Origin: Trichomonas tenax
Taxonomy: Eukaryota; Parabasalia; Trichomonadida; Trichomonadidae
DNA length: 33,474 nt
NCBI GenBank assembly: GCA_023091735.1
Contig: JALKBU010000559.1
Location: 1 to 33,474 of the forward strand
Reading direction: 5' to 3'
In this document: positions 1 to 9,389 of the stretch, in pieces
Numbering within the stretch: position 1 is the first letter of the stretch
Layout: each line of letters starts with the position of its first letter
Made by a program: the position numbers and the translations under genes
The notes under the pieces: generated by a model
The model's input: the letters and a program-made list of their open reading frames with translations, nothing else
Database searches by the model: none
Told to the model about the DNA's origin: nothing

Positions 1-59
1 TTTATATATCCACAGCATTTTAGATGGGAAAATTTTTCATTTGCCACCAAAATTAGACC

Positions 60-1259
60 TTAAATATTCATACTGGTGGAGAAAAATCGAGATGTTTGAG
101 TAGACGTAGAAAATTCAGTGACGCCTGTTTCTTCCTCCTCTTCAGGCATTTCTTCCTGAGAAACAGGGGTCTCATCGACTTCCTCTACATGAGGGAGAGT
201 CTTAATGATGTCAATTATGCAGTTTGGAGTCTCTGAGAAAGGTGTTTGATAGATGTAAAGATATTTGAGATTTTCCAGCTCTCCCAGATTAGCAAATGGC
301 TCTATTGTTTCAATAGGATTGGAGTGGACGTCGAGCACTTCCAGTCTCTTTAGCACAGCAAGCTTGGAAAAGTCTGTAATCTGGTTATCACCTAAATCAA
401 TATCATCGAGCATTCCCATGTCATCATCAATGACATTGTCAAGTGTTGTAAGCGCATTTTGATCGAGCTTCAACTGCTTTAGATTTCCCAGTCCTGCCAT
501 AGCACCTTCTTTGATGTTTTTCAAACCGTTCGCAGAGAGATACAATCTCAACAGTGAAGGAAGCTGCGAAAAAGCACCCTCAGACAAAAAGAAGATGCGA
601 TTGTTGGAGAGATCGAGTTCCTGTAGTTTGTTGGCTTCGAATTTTTGAGCAAAAGAGATTTGATTGTGAGATAAAACGAGTTTGTCGAGATTAGGGAAAA
701 CCATATCTGCGTACGTTGTTATCTTGTTTTCTGACAAATCTAGGAACTTTAATTTCGGCAATTTAGTGAATGGCGTGAGATCATTGATTGCATTCGTTCT
801 TAGCTCTACATTCTGCAAGTAAACGAAGTTTTCTATCGCCTTAACACCAGTTATACCTGCGTTCGTTACTACTAATGAAACAAATTGGAAATTAAATTCG
901 TCTTCTTCTGTTTCGCCGCCTCTCAAGTCCGAAAGCCTATCCTGGATGAAATTTCTCGTCATTTCAAAGCCATCTTCTTCCTCACCAGGCGGATATAAGT
1001 AATTATAGACAATATCATAAGCTTTCTTGAAAAATTGATCAAAACCATCTTGCGTGATTGCACCATCAGGAATTTCGTTCTCTATCATGAATTTGAAATC
1101 ATTTATTGTGCAATCTTTTGGAAGAGTGCCATCAAGTTGTTGAAACTTCTTCAAAAAGCCTTCAATGGCATTATCCTTCGATATGTAGTCTCCTTCACGG
1201 TATTTTTCGAAGATTTGCTTTGTAATTTTGTCGATATCATTGACTTCTTCTTCCTCCAT
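60..1259 (-). CDS. Leucine-rich-repeat protein (SDS22-like repeats)
   Basis: A 399-residue protein whose residues about 125-365 form a run of leucine-rich repeats of the LxxLxLxxNxI type, for example around LKFLDLSENKI (170-180), LQELDLSNNRI (212-222) and LEVLDVHSNPIETI (306-319). These repeats build a curved protein-binding solenoid. The N-terminus (1-90) is acidic and helical; the stretch IPDGAITQDGFDQFF vaguely recalls a degenerate EF-hand, which I would not rely on. The C-terminus has a cap-like segment (NCIIDIIKTLPHVEEVD) and an acidic, Ser/Thr-rich tail. There is no signal peptide or membrane segment, so it is probably intracellular. The ATG at 1259 is the first in frame. It is divergent from the transporter gene at 1999. 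The partner is unknown; a phosphatase-regulatory or cytoskeletal scaffold role is only a guess. Confidence 0.85.
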   Translation of the reverse strand: MEEEEVNDIDKITKQIFEKYREGDYISKDNAIEGFLKKFQQLDGTLPKDCTINDFKFMIENEIPDGAITQDGFDQFFKKAYDIVYNYLYPPGEEEDGFEMTRNFIQDRLSDLRGGETEEDEFNFQFVSLVVTNAGITGVKAIENFVYLQNVELRTNAINDLTPFTKLPKLKFLDLSENKITTYADMVFPNLDKLVLSHNQISFAQKFEANKLQELDLSNNRIFFLSEGAFSQLPSLLRLYLSANGLKNIKEGAMAGLGNLKQLKLDQNALTTLDNVIDDDMGMLDDIDLGDNQITDFSKLAVLKRLEVLDVHSNPIETIEPFANLGELENLKYLYIYQTPFSETPNCIIDIIKTLPHVEEVDETPVSQEEMPEEEEETGVTEFSTSTQTSRFFSTSMNI

Positions 1260-1998
1260 TTTGTTTTTTTTGCATGAGAAGTGTGGAAGCGAACCTTAAT
1301 TTTTTTTGATTTCCAAACATTTATGTGATTTTATTGGAAAATTAGAATTAGAGCCTTATAATTAATCTAAATTTCTCGAAATCATTCTTTAAAAACAAAC
1401 ATTTGGCGAAATCGGAAACATGCCACTTTACAATTTACAATACAAATGACTTTTCTCGGAGATGAAAACCAATATCAAAAACATTAATATCACATCTTAT
1501 AGTCATTCCAATGATACAAATACATTAATAACACACATATTACCATTGCGTTATGATAGAAGCTAAAAAATAAAAGGATTAACGTGTGAAAAAGCAAGTT
1601 TAATTTCAATGAGAATCCTATCAATAATTTGCCAGTTTACAATAACTTTTGACGAAGAAATTTTCTCTTTGATCGATTTGATTATCAAAATTCTCATGAT
1701 AAATAGTTAAAAGACTTTCTATGGTACAAATGCATTAAACACATCTACTTGCATATTGTTTGATAATACAAATCAATAAATTAAAGTTTTCAGTGATATT
1801 AAAATGAGTTTTGGTGAATACTTATTTGAGTTTAAATTATTTTGACAATCTACATGACAAAAATTATGAAATACTTAAGATTTTGCTAAAATTTAATAAA
1901 ATTTATATAGAGAAATTGCCAGATATAGCAAAAACATGATTTACGAACATAAAATTTTCATTCTGTTAAAACGGTTAGAATTTTGACAATTTTTTTAT
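1260..1998. other. Divergent intergenic region
   Basis: A+T-rich spacer between the start codons of the LRR gene (-) and the choline-transporter-like gene (+), so it must hold both promoters. No gene is visible. TACATGACA at 1851-1859 is a reverse-strand copy of the TGTCATGTA motif that recurs upstream of other host genes here. No convincing TCAYW initiator was found next to either start codon. Confidence 0.6.
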
Positions 1999-3567
1999 AT
2001 GAAAGATCAAATCGAAATTAACAACGATTTTTCAAGTGATAGAGGCATAATAACAGACAACTTATGTTACCATTTCTCTGTTCCCATATTTATCGCTGTT
2101 TTAGTTGTCTTTTTCGGTGTTTTGATAACAGGATTCAAATTTTCCTTCGTTCATCCCGAAAATGAGAACGGATACAGATGCGGTATCAACAATAACGTGT
2201 ATGGTGCAACAGATCATGACATTTCTAGTTTTTCATTCGTTATTTTGAATGGAACTAAAAGATATTGTTCAGATACATGCGAAGGACGTAGATTTTTCAA
2301 GTACTGTATACCAACGGATGCCAAAAGTATCAAAAAATTACCTTATAAGTTCAAATTAGTTGATGATTTCTTATCTTATTGGAAATACATTGTTATTTTC
2401 TCATCAATCGTCATAGTTCTTTCCATACCTGTATATCTTATCTGCGCAAAGATTACATCTGTAATTTTCACTTTAGCAATTTTTTTGTCTATTCTTTTGA
2501 CCGCTGGCACATCGATTTTCGCCATCAGTTACAAGTTTTACTCATCATTTTCGTACTTACTTAGCCTCACACTTGGTTTAATAATAATTTTCATATATTT
2601 CAGGAAAAACATTCGTGCAATCTCTCCAATGGTATCAGTTTCAGTAGATTACTTTAAAAGAGTCCCCTCTGTACTGCTTGTTGCCCCAATTTTAATATTT
2701 GGAGGAATTTTTGCATTTTTCTTTGTTGTCTTTGGATATTTATTCTCGCGTGGTGTTGGTGATGCTATTGTATCTGGCGGGAAAATGAAGATAGAAAGTC
2801 ATGGATCTTTAGTTTGGACAATATTTTTGTTTATTCTCGCTGGTCAATGGTTCTATGAATTCCTAAGGACATTGTTACGAATGTCTGTCTCAAGGATAGT
2901 TTGTCATTTATATTTTCAAAGGCAGCCACCGTGTTTATCAGAATCAATTAAGCATATTCTCAAATATCACACAGGAACTGTGCTTTTGGGTTCTTTCGTT
3001 ATATATTTACTCAGCGATATCGTGTACTTGCTGAAAAGACTGAGAAAGTACTCAGAAAAATGCCAGAATCGTTTTGTTAGATACATTATCAAATGCATCA
3101 CTTCATTATTCATTTTAATCACGAAAATCGCGGGCGACATCAACAGACTTTCTTTTGTTTTCACTGCATTGAAGGGAGTCTCTTTCTGGGATTCCTGCAA
3201 ATGGGCTTTAGACGCTGTCACAGATCCAAACTTTGCTGCAACAGAAATCATCATTTTCAGAGTTTTCTGGTTCGTGAAGTTTTCCATTGCATTGACATTT
3301 TCCGCTTTAGCTTATTTCATATCAAGCTACATCGGTCTGTTTTATTCTTCTATCTTTGTTAGCATCGTTTATATCTCGATTTTTTACATTGCTGATTCCG
3401 TTGAAACTCTTTTATTTGCTTCTTGCGAATCAATTCTTGTTTGTGCACGTGAAGATGTTAAAATGCACGGCGCACAGAATGCAATAGCACCTCCTCAGTT
3501 ATGGGAAGTTGTCAGTCTATTTGGAACAGGTGTTCCTCTTCATGTTGTTGAACAACAATCTGCGTAA
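1999..3567 (+). CDS. Choline-transporter-like (CTL/SLC44 family) membrane protein
   Basis: A 522-residue multi-span membrane protein with about ten hydrophobic segments. The arrangement matches the CTL/SLC44 (DUF580) family: TM1 at about 28-50, then a Cys-rich extracellular loop (around CGINNN and RYCSDTCEGRRFFKYC), then clustered helices. The family's conserved core is recognisable in YHTGTVLLGSFVIYLL, matching the family's usual RYHxGSxxxGS segment. Near the C-terminus YIADSVETLL resembles the conserved ADTxETLF motif. CTL proteins are linked to choline and ethanolamine transport, in the plasma membrane in many eukaryotes. For a parasite that scavenges lipids this would fit phospholipid precursor uptake, but the substrate is inferred. 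The ATG at 1999 is the first in frame and the gene is intact. Short lengths are common among protist members. Confidence 0.85.
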   Translation: MKDQIEINNDFSSDRGIITDNLCYHFSVPIFIAVLVVFFGVLITGFKFSFVHPENENGYRCGINNNVYGATDHDISSFSFVILNGTKRYCSDTCEGRRFFKYCIPTDAKSIKKLPYKFKLVDDFLSYWKYIVIFSSIVIVLSIPVYLICAKITSVIFTLAIFLSILLTAGTSIFAISYKFYSSFSYLLSLTLGLIIIFIYFRKNIRAISPMVSVSVDYFKRVPSVLLVAPILIFGGIFAFFFVVFGYLFSRGVGDAIVSGGKMKIESHGSLVWTIFLFILAGQWFYEFLRTLLRMSVSRIVCHLYFQRQPPCLSESIKHILKYHTGTVLLGSFVIYLLSDIVYLLKRLRKYSEKCQNRFVRYIIKCITSLFILITKIAGDINRLSFVFTALKGVSFWDSCKWALDAVTDPNFAATEIIIFRVFWFVKFSIALTFSALAYFISSYIGLFYSSIFVSIVYISIFYIADSVETLLFASCESILVCAREDVKMHGAQNAIAPPQLWEVVSLFGTGVPLHVVEQQSA

Positions 3568-3697
3568 TCTTATTTTTTTTTGTTTTTAATATTAAATCTA
3601 TTTTCTGTAAATCTCAATGATGTTAGATTAAGCAGTCCCTTGTGATTATAAATCAAAGAGTTTTGTTTTATTTCCACGTTCAAAAATCCAATTTATA

Positions 3698-3869
3698 AAC
3701 TGATGTGCAAAATGCAGTATCTCTGAAAATTGAGAGAACTCATTGAATTTTTATGGGAGATACTCTCAAATTATTTGGTCATTTCGGTACTCTCTTTTGC
3801 ACATTTTAATTTTTAGCTTCGTGAGTTGGAAGGAAAAATCGTGATGGTACTCCTTTTCGCACATCAGTT
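3698..3869. mobile_element. MITE-like element with TA target duplication
   Basis: A 172-bp non-coding segment bounded by inverted repeats. The left end begins AACTGATGTGCAAAATGCAG. The right end is its near-complement and finishes GCACATCAGTT. Similarity covers about 26 bases with a few mismatches. Each end abuts a TA dinucleotide (3696-3697 and 3870-3871), as for Tc1/mariner-type insertion. A further inverted copy of the end motif (CTCTTTTGCACA, near 3785) lies inside. It has no coding capacity, so it would need a transposase supplied elsewhere. Confidence 0.65.
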
Positions 3870-4183
3870 TATGTGCCGAAACTATTTGGACAGATTTTTA
3901 CAAAGAACAATATTCAATATCAGAAGGAGGCAATATATCCGAACCAGGGAACTTTCTTGTTTCAGGAAGTAAGTTTGGAAATTTCAACTACAATGCCATA
4001 TTTTTCAATAAAACAAGCTATGAAAAGTTAACTTATAGTTCTCAATTTTAAAATCAAACCAACTTCAACTTTGTTCACCATAAGCTTATAGTTAAGATTT
4101 TATAGTTTTTCCTGTTGCTTTTTTTTTTTCATTTTTTATTTTTGAATAAAATTAATGAAAACACCATTAAAAGTCTATTTTTC

Positions 4184-4815
4184 TATGGATGTGCGAATTA
4201 GGCACTTTTTGGCTGCGCGCGAACTCAACATTTTTAAGGATCGCGCGGAAGGAGCAACCCAAGGACCCTTTATAATGCCGTTTGACCCGGAAATTATAAA
4301 AATCTACCTCATTATTCTATCGAACCCCTATAATAAAATCCCCTTATTATTTTCAAATCCCCCTTTTATTGAAACATCTGGAATACCCTTTATTGCTATA
4401 AAATTCTCTAATAAGATTTTTAGTGCATGCGCTACGGGTCCGCTAAATTCGCTAATGCGCTATGTGATTTTCATATTGTATATTTTATTTAGATAATAAA
4501 CAACCAAGAAAAAGCATAGATTTATCGAGAAGCTCTTGAGAAAAACTCAATTTATTATGAATAACTTAAGAGTGACACTGCAAACTATTATGCATTAAAT
4601 ATCACTCATTTTTAGGTTCATAAACCCAAGATTAATTTTAAATAAAATCCAATCCTCTGAATTTAGCTTTAAAGTTGTGAAATTGTAATCACAAATGCTA
4701 ATGGTATATCTACCTGGTGATATTTTAGGATACAAATATAATTCCTAAAAAATTGGCACAACAATGTCACTTTTCAGCGCGAATTGGCCCATTTTTGTCA
4801 ATTCGCTCATCCATA
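4184..4815. repeat. 632-bp segment bounded by 16-bp inverted repeats
   Basis: TATGGATGTGCGAATT at 4184-4199 is matched by the complement of TATGGATGAGCGAATT at 4800-4815, 15 of 16 bases. Inside each end lies a GCGCGAA-type box (about 4215-4223 and 4777-4783), unusual in this A+T-rich DNA. The interior has C-run-rich stretches and a 113-codon open frame (4155-4496) that I do not think is a gene. It may be a non-autonomous DNA transposon. No target duplication could be assigned. Confidence 0.45.
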
Positions 4816-4980
4816 ATTTTTTTCGCTTTAAAATCGAACAACGATATAAGCTTGCAAATATTCACCAAACAATCTTTTTAATCTGATTTCCATGCTATCC
4901 ATATGTCAATTAAACGATATTTCAGATTAATTTAGGCGGTTGAAAAAAATTGGTAAATTTAGGACATTCTATAGAAAGAT

Positions 4981-5880
4981 TTATTCGGTCTCAAACAGCT
5001 TTGTAGAAAGGTACTTCTCACCTCTGTCAGAGAAGAGAACAACAACGACGCCCTCGTCGAGCTTCTCAGCGAGTTTCTGAGCGGCGAGCATAGCAGCACC
5101 AGCAGACATACCTACGAAGATACCCTCCTTGGCGACGATTTCGCGGGCCTTGTCGAAAGCCTCTTCAGACTCGATGAGTATGTGCTCATCGATCTTTGAT
5201 GGGTCGTAGATAGCTGGAACGATGGCCTCTTCCATGGACTTGAGCCCCTGGATGTAGTGTCCCTTTGTTGGCTGTGCCTCAACAATCTTGATGCTTGGAT
5301 TCTTCTCACGAAGGTTCTTGCCGACACCCATTAGTGTGCCTGATGTGCCGACAGCAGCGACGAAGTGTGTGATCTTTCCTTCTGTCTGTTCCCAGATCTC
5401 TTGGGCTGTTGTGCTGTAGTGAGCGAGCTTGTTGTACTCGTTTGAGAACTGGTTTGGATTGAAGTACTTTCCTGGGTTCTCCTTCATGATCTCAGCGACC
5501 TTTCTGATGGCGCCATCTGTGCCGAACTTCTTGTCTGTTAAGATGATTTCAGCACCGAAGGCCTTGATCATCTTACGGCGCTCGATTGAAACGCCTTCGC
5601 TCATAACGATGATAACATTATATCCCTTTGTTGTGCCGATCATTGCAAGACCAATGCCTGTGTTACCAGATGTGGCTTCGATGATTGTTGAGCCTGGCTT
5701 AAGGATGCCTTCCTTCTCAGCCTGCTCGATCATCTTGAGAGCGATTCTGTCCTTAACAGAGCCTGTTGGGTTGAATCCTTCAAGCTTGGCGTATATTTGG
5801 ACCTTTGGGTTAGGGTTGAGATGGTTGATGCGGACCATTGGTGTGTTTCCGATTGTTTCGAGGATGTTGTTGTAGATCAT
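4981..5880 (-). CDS. Cysteine synthase (PLP-dependent, fold type II)
   Basis: A 299-residue pyridoxal-phosphate enzyme of the cysteine synthase family. It makes L-cysteine from an activated serine (O-acetylserine, or O-phosphoserine as known for the trichomonad enzyme) plus sulfide. The PLP lysine is K43 in NPTGSVKDR. The substrate loop TSGNTG is at 70-75, and the phosphate-binding GTSGT loop is at 178-182. The C-terminal FSDRGEKYLST is typical of the family. The length is complete and no catalytic residue is missing. The coding sequence is clearly G+C-richer than its surroundings, with a strong codon bias suggesting high expression. Trichomonad cysteine synthases are considered bacterial in origin (family knowledge). 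An initiator-like TCATTT sits 15 bases before the ATG, and the stop overlaps TAAA. A cystathionine beta-synthase role is less likely because that enzyme's extra domains are absent. Confidence 0.95.
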   Translation of the reverse strand: MIYNNILETIGNTPMVRINHLNPNPKVQIYAKLEGFNPTGSVKDRIALKMIEQAEKEGILKPGSTIIEATSGNTGIGLAMIGTTKGYNVIIVMSEGVSIERRKMIKAFGAEIILTDKKFGTDGAIRKVAEIMKENPGKYFNPNQFSNEYNKLAHYSTTAQEIWEQTEGKITHFVAAVGTSGTLMGVGKNLREKNPSIKIVEAQPTKGHYIQGLKSMEEAIVPAIYDPSKIDEHILIESEEAFDKAREIVAKEGIFVGMSAGAAMLAAQKLAEKLDEGVVVVLFSDRGEKYLSTKLFETE

Positions 5881-6913
5881 TTTCTGTGGAAAAATGAAGT
5901 CATTAAGTTTCCATTTAATAAACTTTGAATCGAAATTTGTTCATTAATTCAATGGACTGTCAATCGGTTATTTTCATTTGCAGTTATTTTTAAGATTTCT
6001 CATATATAGAGTATATTTGCCAAGAAAATTTTCGAAAATTGAACAAAAATCTAATTAATTTTCGTATTTTGATGAATATATGGATATTATATCTCGCATA
6101 TACGAATATTTTATGGTTATCTCGAATGATGTGTTCAAGAAAAAACATTTTGTGAAATCGCGAAGATATGTGTATGGACATATCACATACAGTGTATAGA
6201 CCAAAATAAAGAATATAAACCCAATTTGTTTTCTCAATTGGAGAAAAGTTTATCCGGCCAACTGTTGGGTATCGCATATTCGACATGTTGTCTGGCAATG
6301 TATCGCAGTATTCCTTCCTTTGGGAGCTTATCACAAAACTTGGCTACTCGAACAATCTTGGAAAAGTGGGAAATTCGATAATGTCCAGTGTTTTTGGTCG
6401 CTTCAGGGCCTATAGACATTGCTTCGTGTTCCCGTTTTGGGAAAATTTTTGAAATTCCGATTTTCAGAGGTAAGGTTTTGTCAGATGCTCATTACATGTC
6501 AAAATTATATATTTATATGACATAATTATGTCAAAAATATTTTACACGACAAAAATAGTTTATATTCCTAAAAATAGATTTTCTCGCGTTATCTAGTCAA
6601 ATATTACAGGGATACTTGCATTGCTATTCATTTACTAAGGGATACATATGATATTTTCAATCGTAATAGCTTAGAAAATGATCATTGGAGTAAATCCTAT
6701 TAATCTTATGTCATTGTATATTAAAAAAGCATGTATATATATATTTCCATACATACATTTACTATATAAAATTATACAAAAAGAATATGTTTATTAATTA
6801 GTTATAGAGATAAATGTTAAAAAATATGTCAATGTAAAGAGATTACATGACATAATTGTTATACGTTAAATGACACTTTTGAGATTTTGATAATTGACAC
6901 TTTTAATAAAGTT
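5881..6913. other. Divergent intergenic region with TGTCATGTAA-like boxes
   Basis: A spacer of about 1 kb between the cysteine synthase start (-) and the coiled-coil gene start (+). TTACATGTC (6492-6500), TTTACACGACA (6541-6551), TGTCAATGTAAA (6827-6838) and TTACATGACA (6843-6852) are variants of one motif. The last two lie 60-90 bases before the coiled-coil ATG. Short overlapping open frames at 5990-6419 show no recognisable protein. Confidence 0.5.
5892..5897 (-). promoter_or_regulatory. Initiator (Inr)-like element, cysteine synthase
   Basis: Reading the minus strand, TCATTT occurs with its A 15 bases before the start codon at 5880. It fits the TCAYW initiator that sets the transcription start, close to the ATG, in trichomonads. 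It supports the chosen start. Confidence 0.6.
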
Positions 6914-9052
6914 ATGAAAACTGGGAGAGTTTCTGCAGCCAAAAATGTGAAAAAATCTCCCCAAAAACCTCCGCCAAAGCCTTCAAAACCAACATACAAA
7001 CAGAAAATGGAAGAAATTTCGAACTTATTCAACTCTTTGTTCATTTCTCCGCAAGATTTGAAACAAATATCGGACATGTTCCAAAATCTTGAGGAGGAAG
7101 GTCAAAAAATCGACCTAAATAACCCAAACAGCGAAGGAACACGTCAATTCCACTTAATGTGGAACAATTTTTTGGAAAATATTCAAGAATACTTCAATAT
7201 TCCGCCAGAAAAGCGGTTGGAACACTTCATTAAGTCCTGCACTCGCCAATTATATGAATTAATCAAGTCAGAAGACTTTAATAAACATCATCAAAATTCT
7301 TCGATCTCGAGATTTTACTCATTACTCGATTCGCTCGCTAACAAATACCAAGATGATATCGAACACACGCAAGCAATCCTCTACGACCTTCAAGCCGACT
7401 TAATACAAATAAAGACAATTTTGGAGCCTTTCAAAACAAAAGAACAATGCGCAGCATTGATTTCGAAGATGCTTCAGGCAACAGAAGAGCTGGATATCAA
7501 TGAAAAGAACGTCAAAGCGATTTTGAAGAAAATTAGCGATTATACAAATTATTTTGATCAAACATTTCCTTCTGAAGCTAAAGAAGAAATCGAAGAAGAA
7601 TCTTCAAAATCATCATCTTCGTGGACACAGCGTGATATCGACGTCCAGAAAGAAAATGAAATTGAACAAGAAAGAAAAAGACTTTCTGATGAGTTAAATG
7701 CTTCGCTTGCTGAAGAGCAGAGGTTGAACTCACAATTGGATCAAATTAAGGCTGAAATTGCAAACACAAGACTTGAATGCACAAAATATCAATTAACGAA
7801 AAAAGATTTGAACATAAACACAGAAAGGGCACAAGCAAAGAAGCGTGTTGATGACATAAGCAAAGAAATTGACGATCTAAACTCAAAAATAAAAGATCTT
7901 GAAAAACAAAAATCTGAACAAATCAAAAGACAAAAGCTTGAAGAAGAAAATCAGCGATATTTTGCGGCAGATGCATCCATTTATAATGGAATTTTGCGTA
8001 ATTCTCTTCGTTATATAAAACAATATGAATCGCAATTGTATTCAAGCAACAGAGACATTTCAGCCATCATTAAGGAAATAAAATCAATTGCTTCCGGTGG
8101 AATTGAAGGCCAAACAGTTTCATTTTCAAATCATCAACTCGAAGATTCGATCAAAGAACAGGAATCTGTTAACGAAAAGCTTTTAGATGACAAGCGATTG
8201 CTGAAGCAGCAGCAACAGGACTTCGATGAAAGCAAATTATTGAACGTAAGCTGTTCTTCAGTTTTCCAAGATATCAACAACATGGACGAAAGAATCGAAC
8301 TTGTTCAGAAGCACCAAGAGATGATTAAGAACGAAAATAACGCTCTTAGAGTTCGCAAGAGACTCGAGGAAGAGAACATTGAGATGCGTGCACGAAGATT
8401 GGATGCAGAAATCACTAAATGGGAGAACAGAATCGAAGAACTAAAGAAATATGAAATCGACGATGTTCCAAAACCAGTTTTGACAACAGAAATCATCTAC
8501 AGAAATGAGTTTGATCCAGTTCAAGACTGTTTAGAGGAAAGGAAGAACGTCCAAGTTAAATATCACAAACTAAAGAAACAAGAAAATATAGATTCATCAC
8601 AAATCACACAATTGAAGCACAAATACGCAGAATTGACGAACAAAATCACGGAAACTGGATACAAAGATGTCTATGAAGACTTAATAAGACTCCAGACTGA
8701 TTTATCTCTCTTAAGAGATGCTTACAGAGACTCTATGAATGAATGCATCGAAAGGAGATCAAAATTCGTTCTCATGTTTGCAGCTGTTGGTGATTTAGAG
8801 ACAAAAATTTGTATGGCACTTCGTGAGGTAGAAAAGAGAAGTCTGCAGGTCGACTATGATGAAGAACTCACTGAATTCATCACAAGAATGTTTGTTGACA
8901 AACTCAGTAAAGCTGCAGAACTCAAGAAAGTTTATGATTGGTTGGACGAAAACTTCGAAGATGAAAGTGTCAGAAATGAAACGAAACTCAAATCCAAGAT
9001 TGATGCAGCATTAGACATCGTTCGTCAGGAATCAAATGGATCTGATATTTAA
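6914..9052 (+). CDS. Long coiled-coil protein, function unknown
   Basis: A protein of 712 residues from the first ATG, at 6914; the nine codons upstream in the same frame begin with TTG and are unlikely to be used in a eukaryote. The N-terminus is basic and Pro-rich (KKSPQKPPPKPSKP). A helical domain follows at about 25-190, and then long stretches of heptad-rich Glu/Lys/Gln sequence from about 220 to 550 (for example RKRLSDELNASLAEEQRLNS). The C-terminal 120 residues are helical but less charged. There is no membrane segment or signal peptide. I do not recognise the family; the composition suits a cytoskeletal, centrosomal or flagellar scaffold, which is common in trichomonads, but this is inference. 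Intact, moderately A+T-rich, with its own promoter. Confidence 0.8.
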   Translation: MKTGRVSAAKNVKKSPQKPPPKPSKPTYKQKMEEISNLFNSLFISPQDLKQISDMFQNLEEEGQKIDLNNPNSEGTRQFHLMWNNFLENIQEYFNIPPEKRLEHFIKSCTRQLYELIKSEDFNKHHQNSSISRFYSLLDSLANKYQDDIEHTQAILYDLQADLIQIKTILEPFKTKEQCAALISKMLQATEELDINEKNVKAILKKISDYTNYFDQTFPSEAKEEIEEESSKSSSSWTQRDIDVQKENEIEQERKRLSDELNASLAEEQRLNSQLDQIKAEIANTRLECTKYQLTKKDLNINTERAQAKKRVDDISKEIDDLNSKIKDLEKQKSEQIKRQKLEEENQRYFAADASIYNGILRNSLRYIKQYESQLYSSNRDISAIIKEIKSIASGGIEGQTVSFSNHQLEDSIKEQESVNEKLLDDKRLLKQQQQDFDESKLLNVSCSSVFQDINNMDERIELVQKHQEMIKNENNALRVRKRLEEENIEMRARRLDAEITKWENRIEELKKYEIDDVPKPVLTTEIIYRNEFDPVQDCLEERKNVQVKYHKLKKQENIDSSQITQLKHKYAELTNKITETGYKDVYEDLIRLQTDLSLLRDAYRDSMNECIERRSKFVLMFAAVGDLETKICMALREVEKRSLQVDYDEELTEFITRMFVDKLSKAAELKKVYDWLDENFEDESVRNETKLKSKIDAALDIVRQESNGSDI

Positions 9053-9122
9053 CTCTGTTTTATTGATAATTTTCATTATTGAAAATCTATATTTCTTTGT
9101 TAGTAAATAAAATTAAGTAACA

Positions 9123-9314
9123 AATGTAACCGTTCGGGGTCACCCCATGCTTTATTTTATTCCCTATGTCATGTATGTATTATAATTCAAGCAAAAATGA
9201 TTGGCCAGAAAAATATTTTTCGAGAATTATGAACATTTAGTTTTTTTTTTAAAAAAAATGTGACGAAAATCAATACCTCATAGAATATTTTGAGTATATG
9301 GAAACGGTTACATT
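9123..9314. repeat. 12-bp inverted repeat bounding a 192-bp spacer segment
   Basis: AATGTAACCGTT (9123-9134) is exactly complementary to AACGGTTACATT (9303-9314). It lies between the converging 3' ends of the coiled-coil and BspA-like genes. The left end is followed by the palindrome GGGGTCACCCC. It could be a small MITE relic; no target duplication was seen. A TGTCATGTATG also occurs here, near 9167. Confidence 0.4.
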
Positions 9315-9389
9315 GGTCCCTCAAAGATTTTGTGATAAATAATAAATAATGATTTGTTTACATATAATAAATCTATAGGTATTTAATTT

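Larger units (their letters stand above)
3568..4980. other. Repeat-bearing intergenic region
   Basis: This is the region between the 3' ends of the transporter and cysteine synthase genes (convergent), so no promoter is required here. Apart from the two inverted-repeat elements listed separately, only A+T-rich sequence with poly-T runs is visible. Confidence 0.55.

Noticed and set aside
4155..4496. 113-codon open frame in the spacer before cysteine synthase
   Set aside because: Its composition follows C-run-rich repeat DNA, it has no recognisable motif and no promoter element, and it overlaps the inverted-repeat-bounded segment.
5990..6419. Overlapping minus-strand open frames between cysteine synthase and the coiled-coil gene
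   Set aside because: Several frames overlap, none has a protein-like pattern or known motif, and the composition is that of intergenic DNA.
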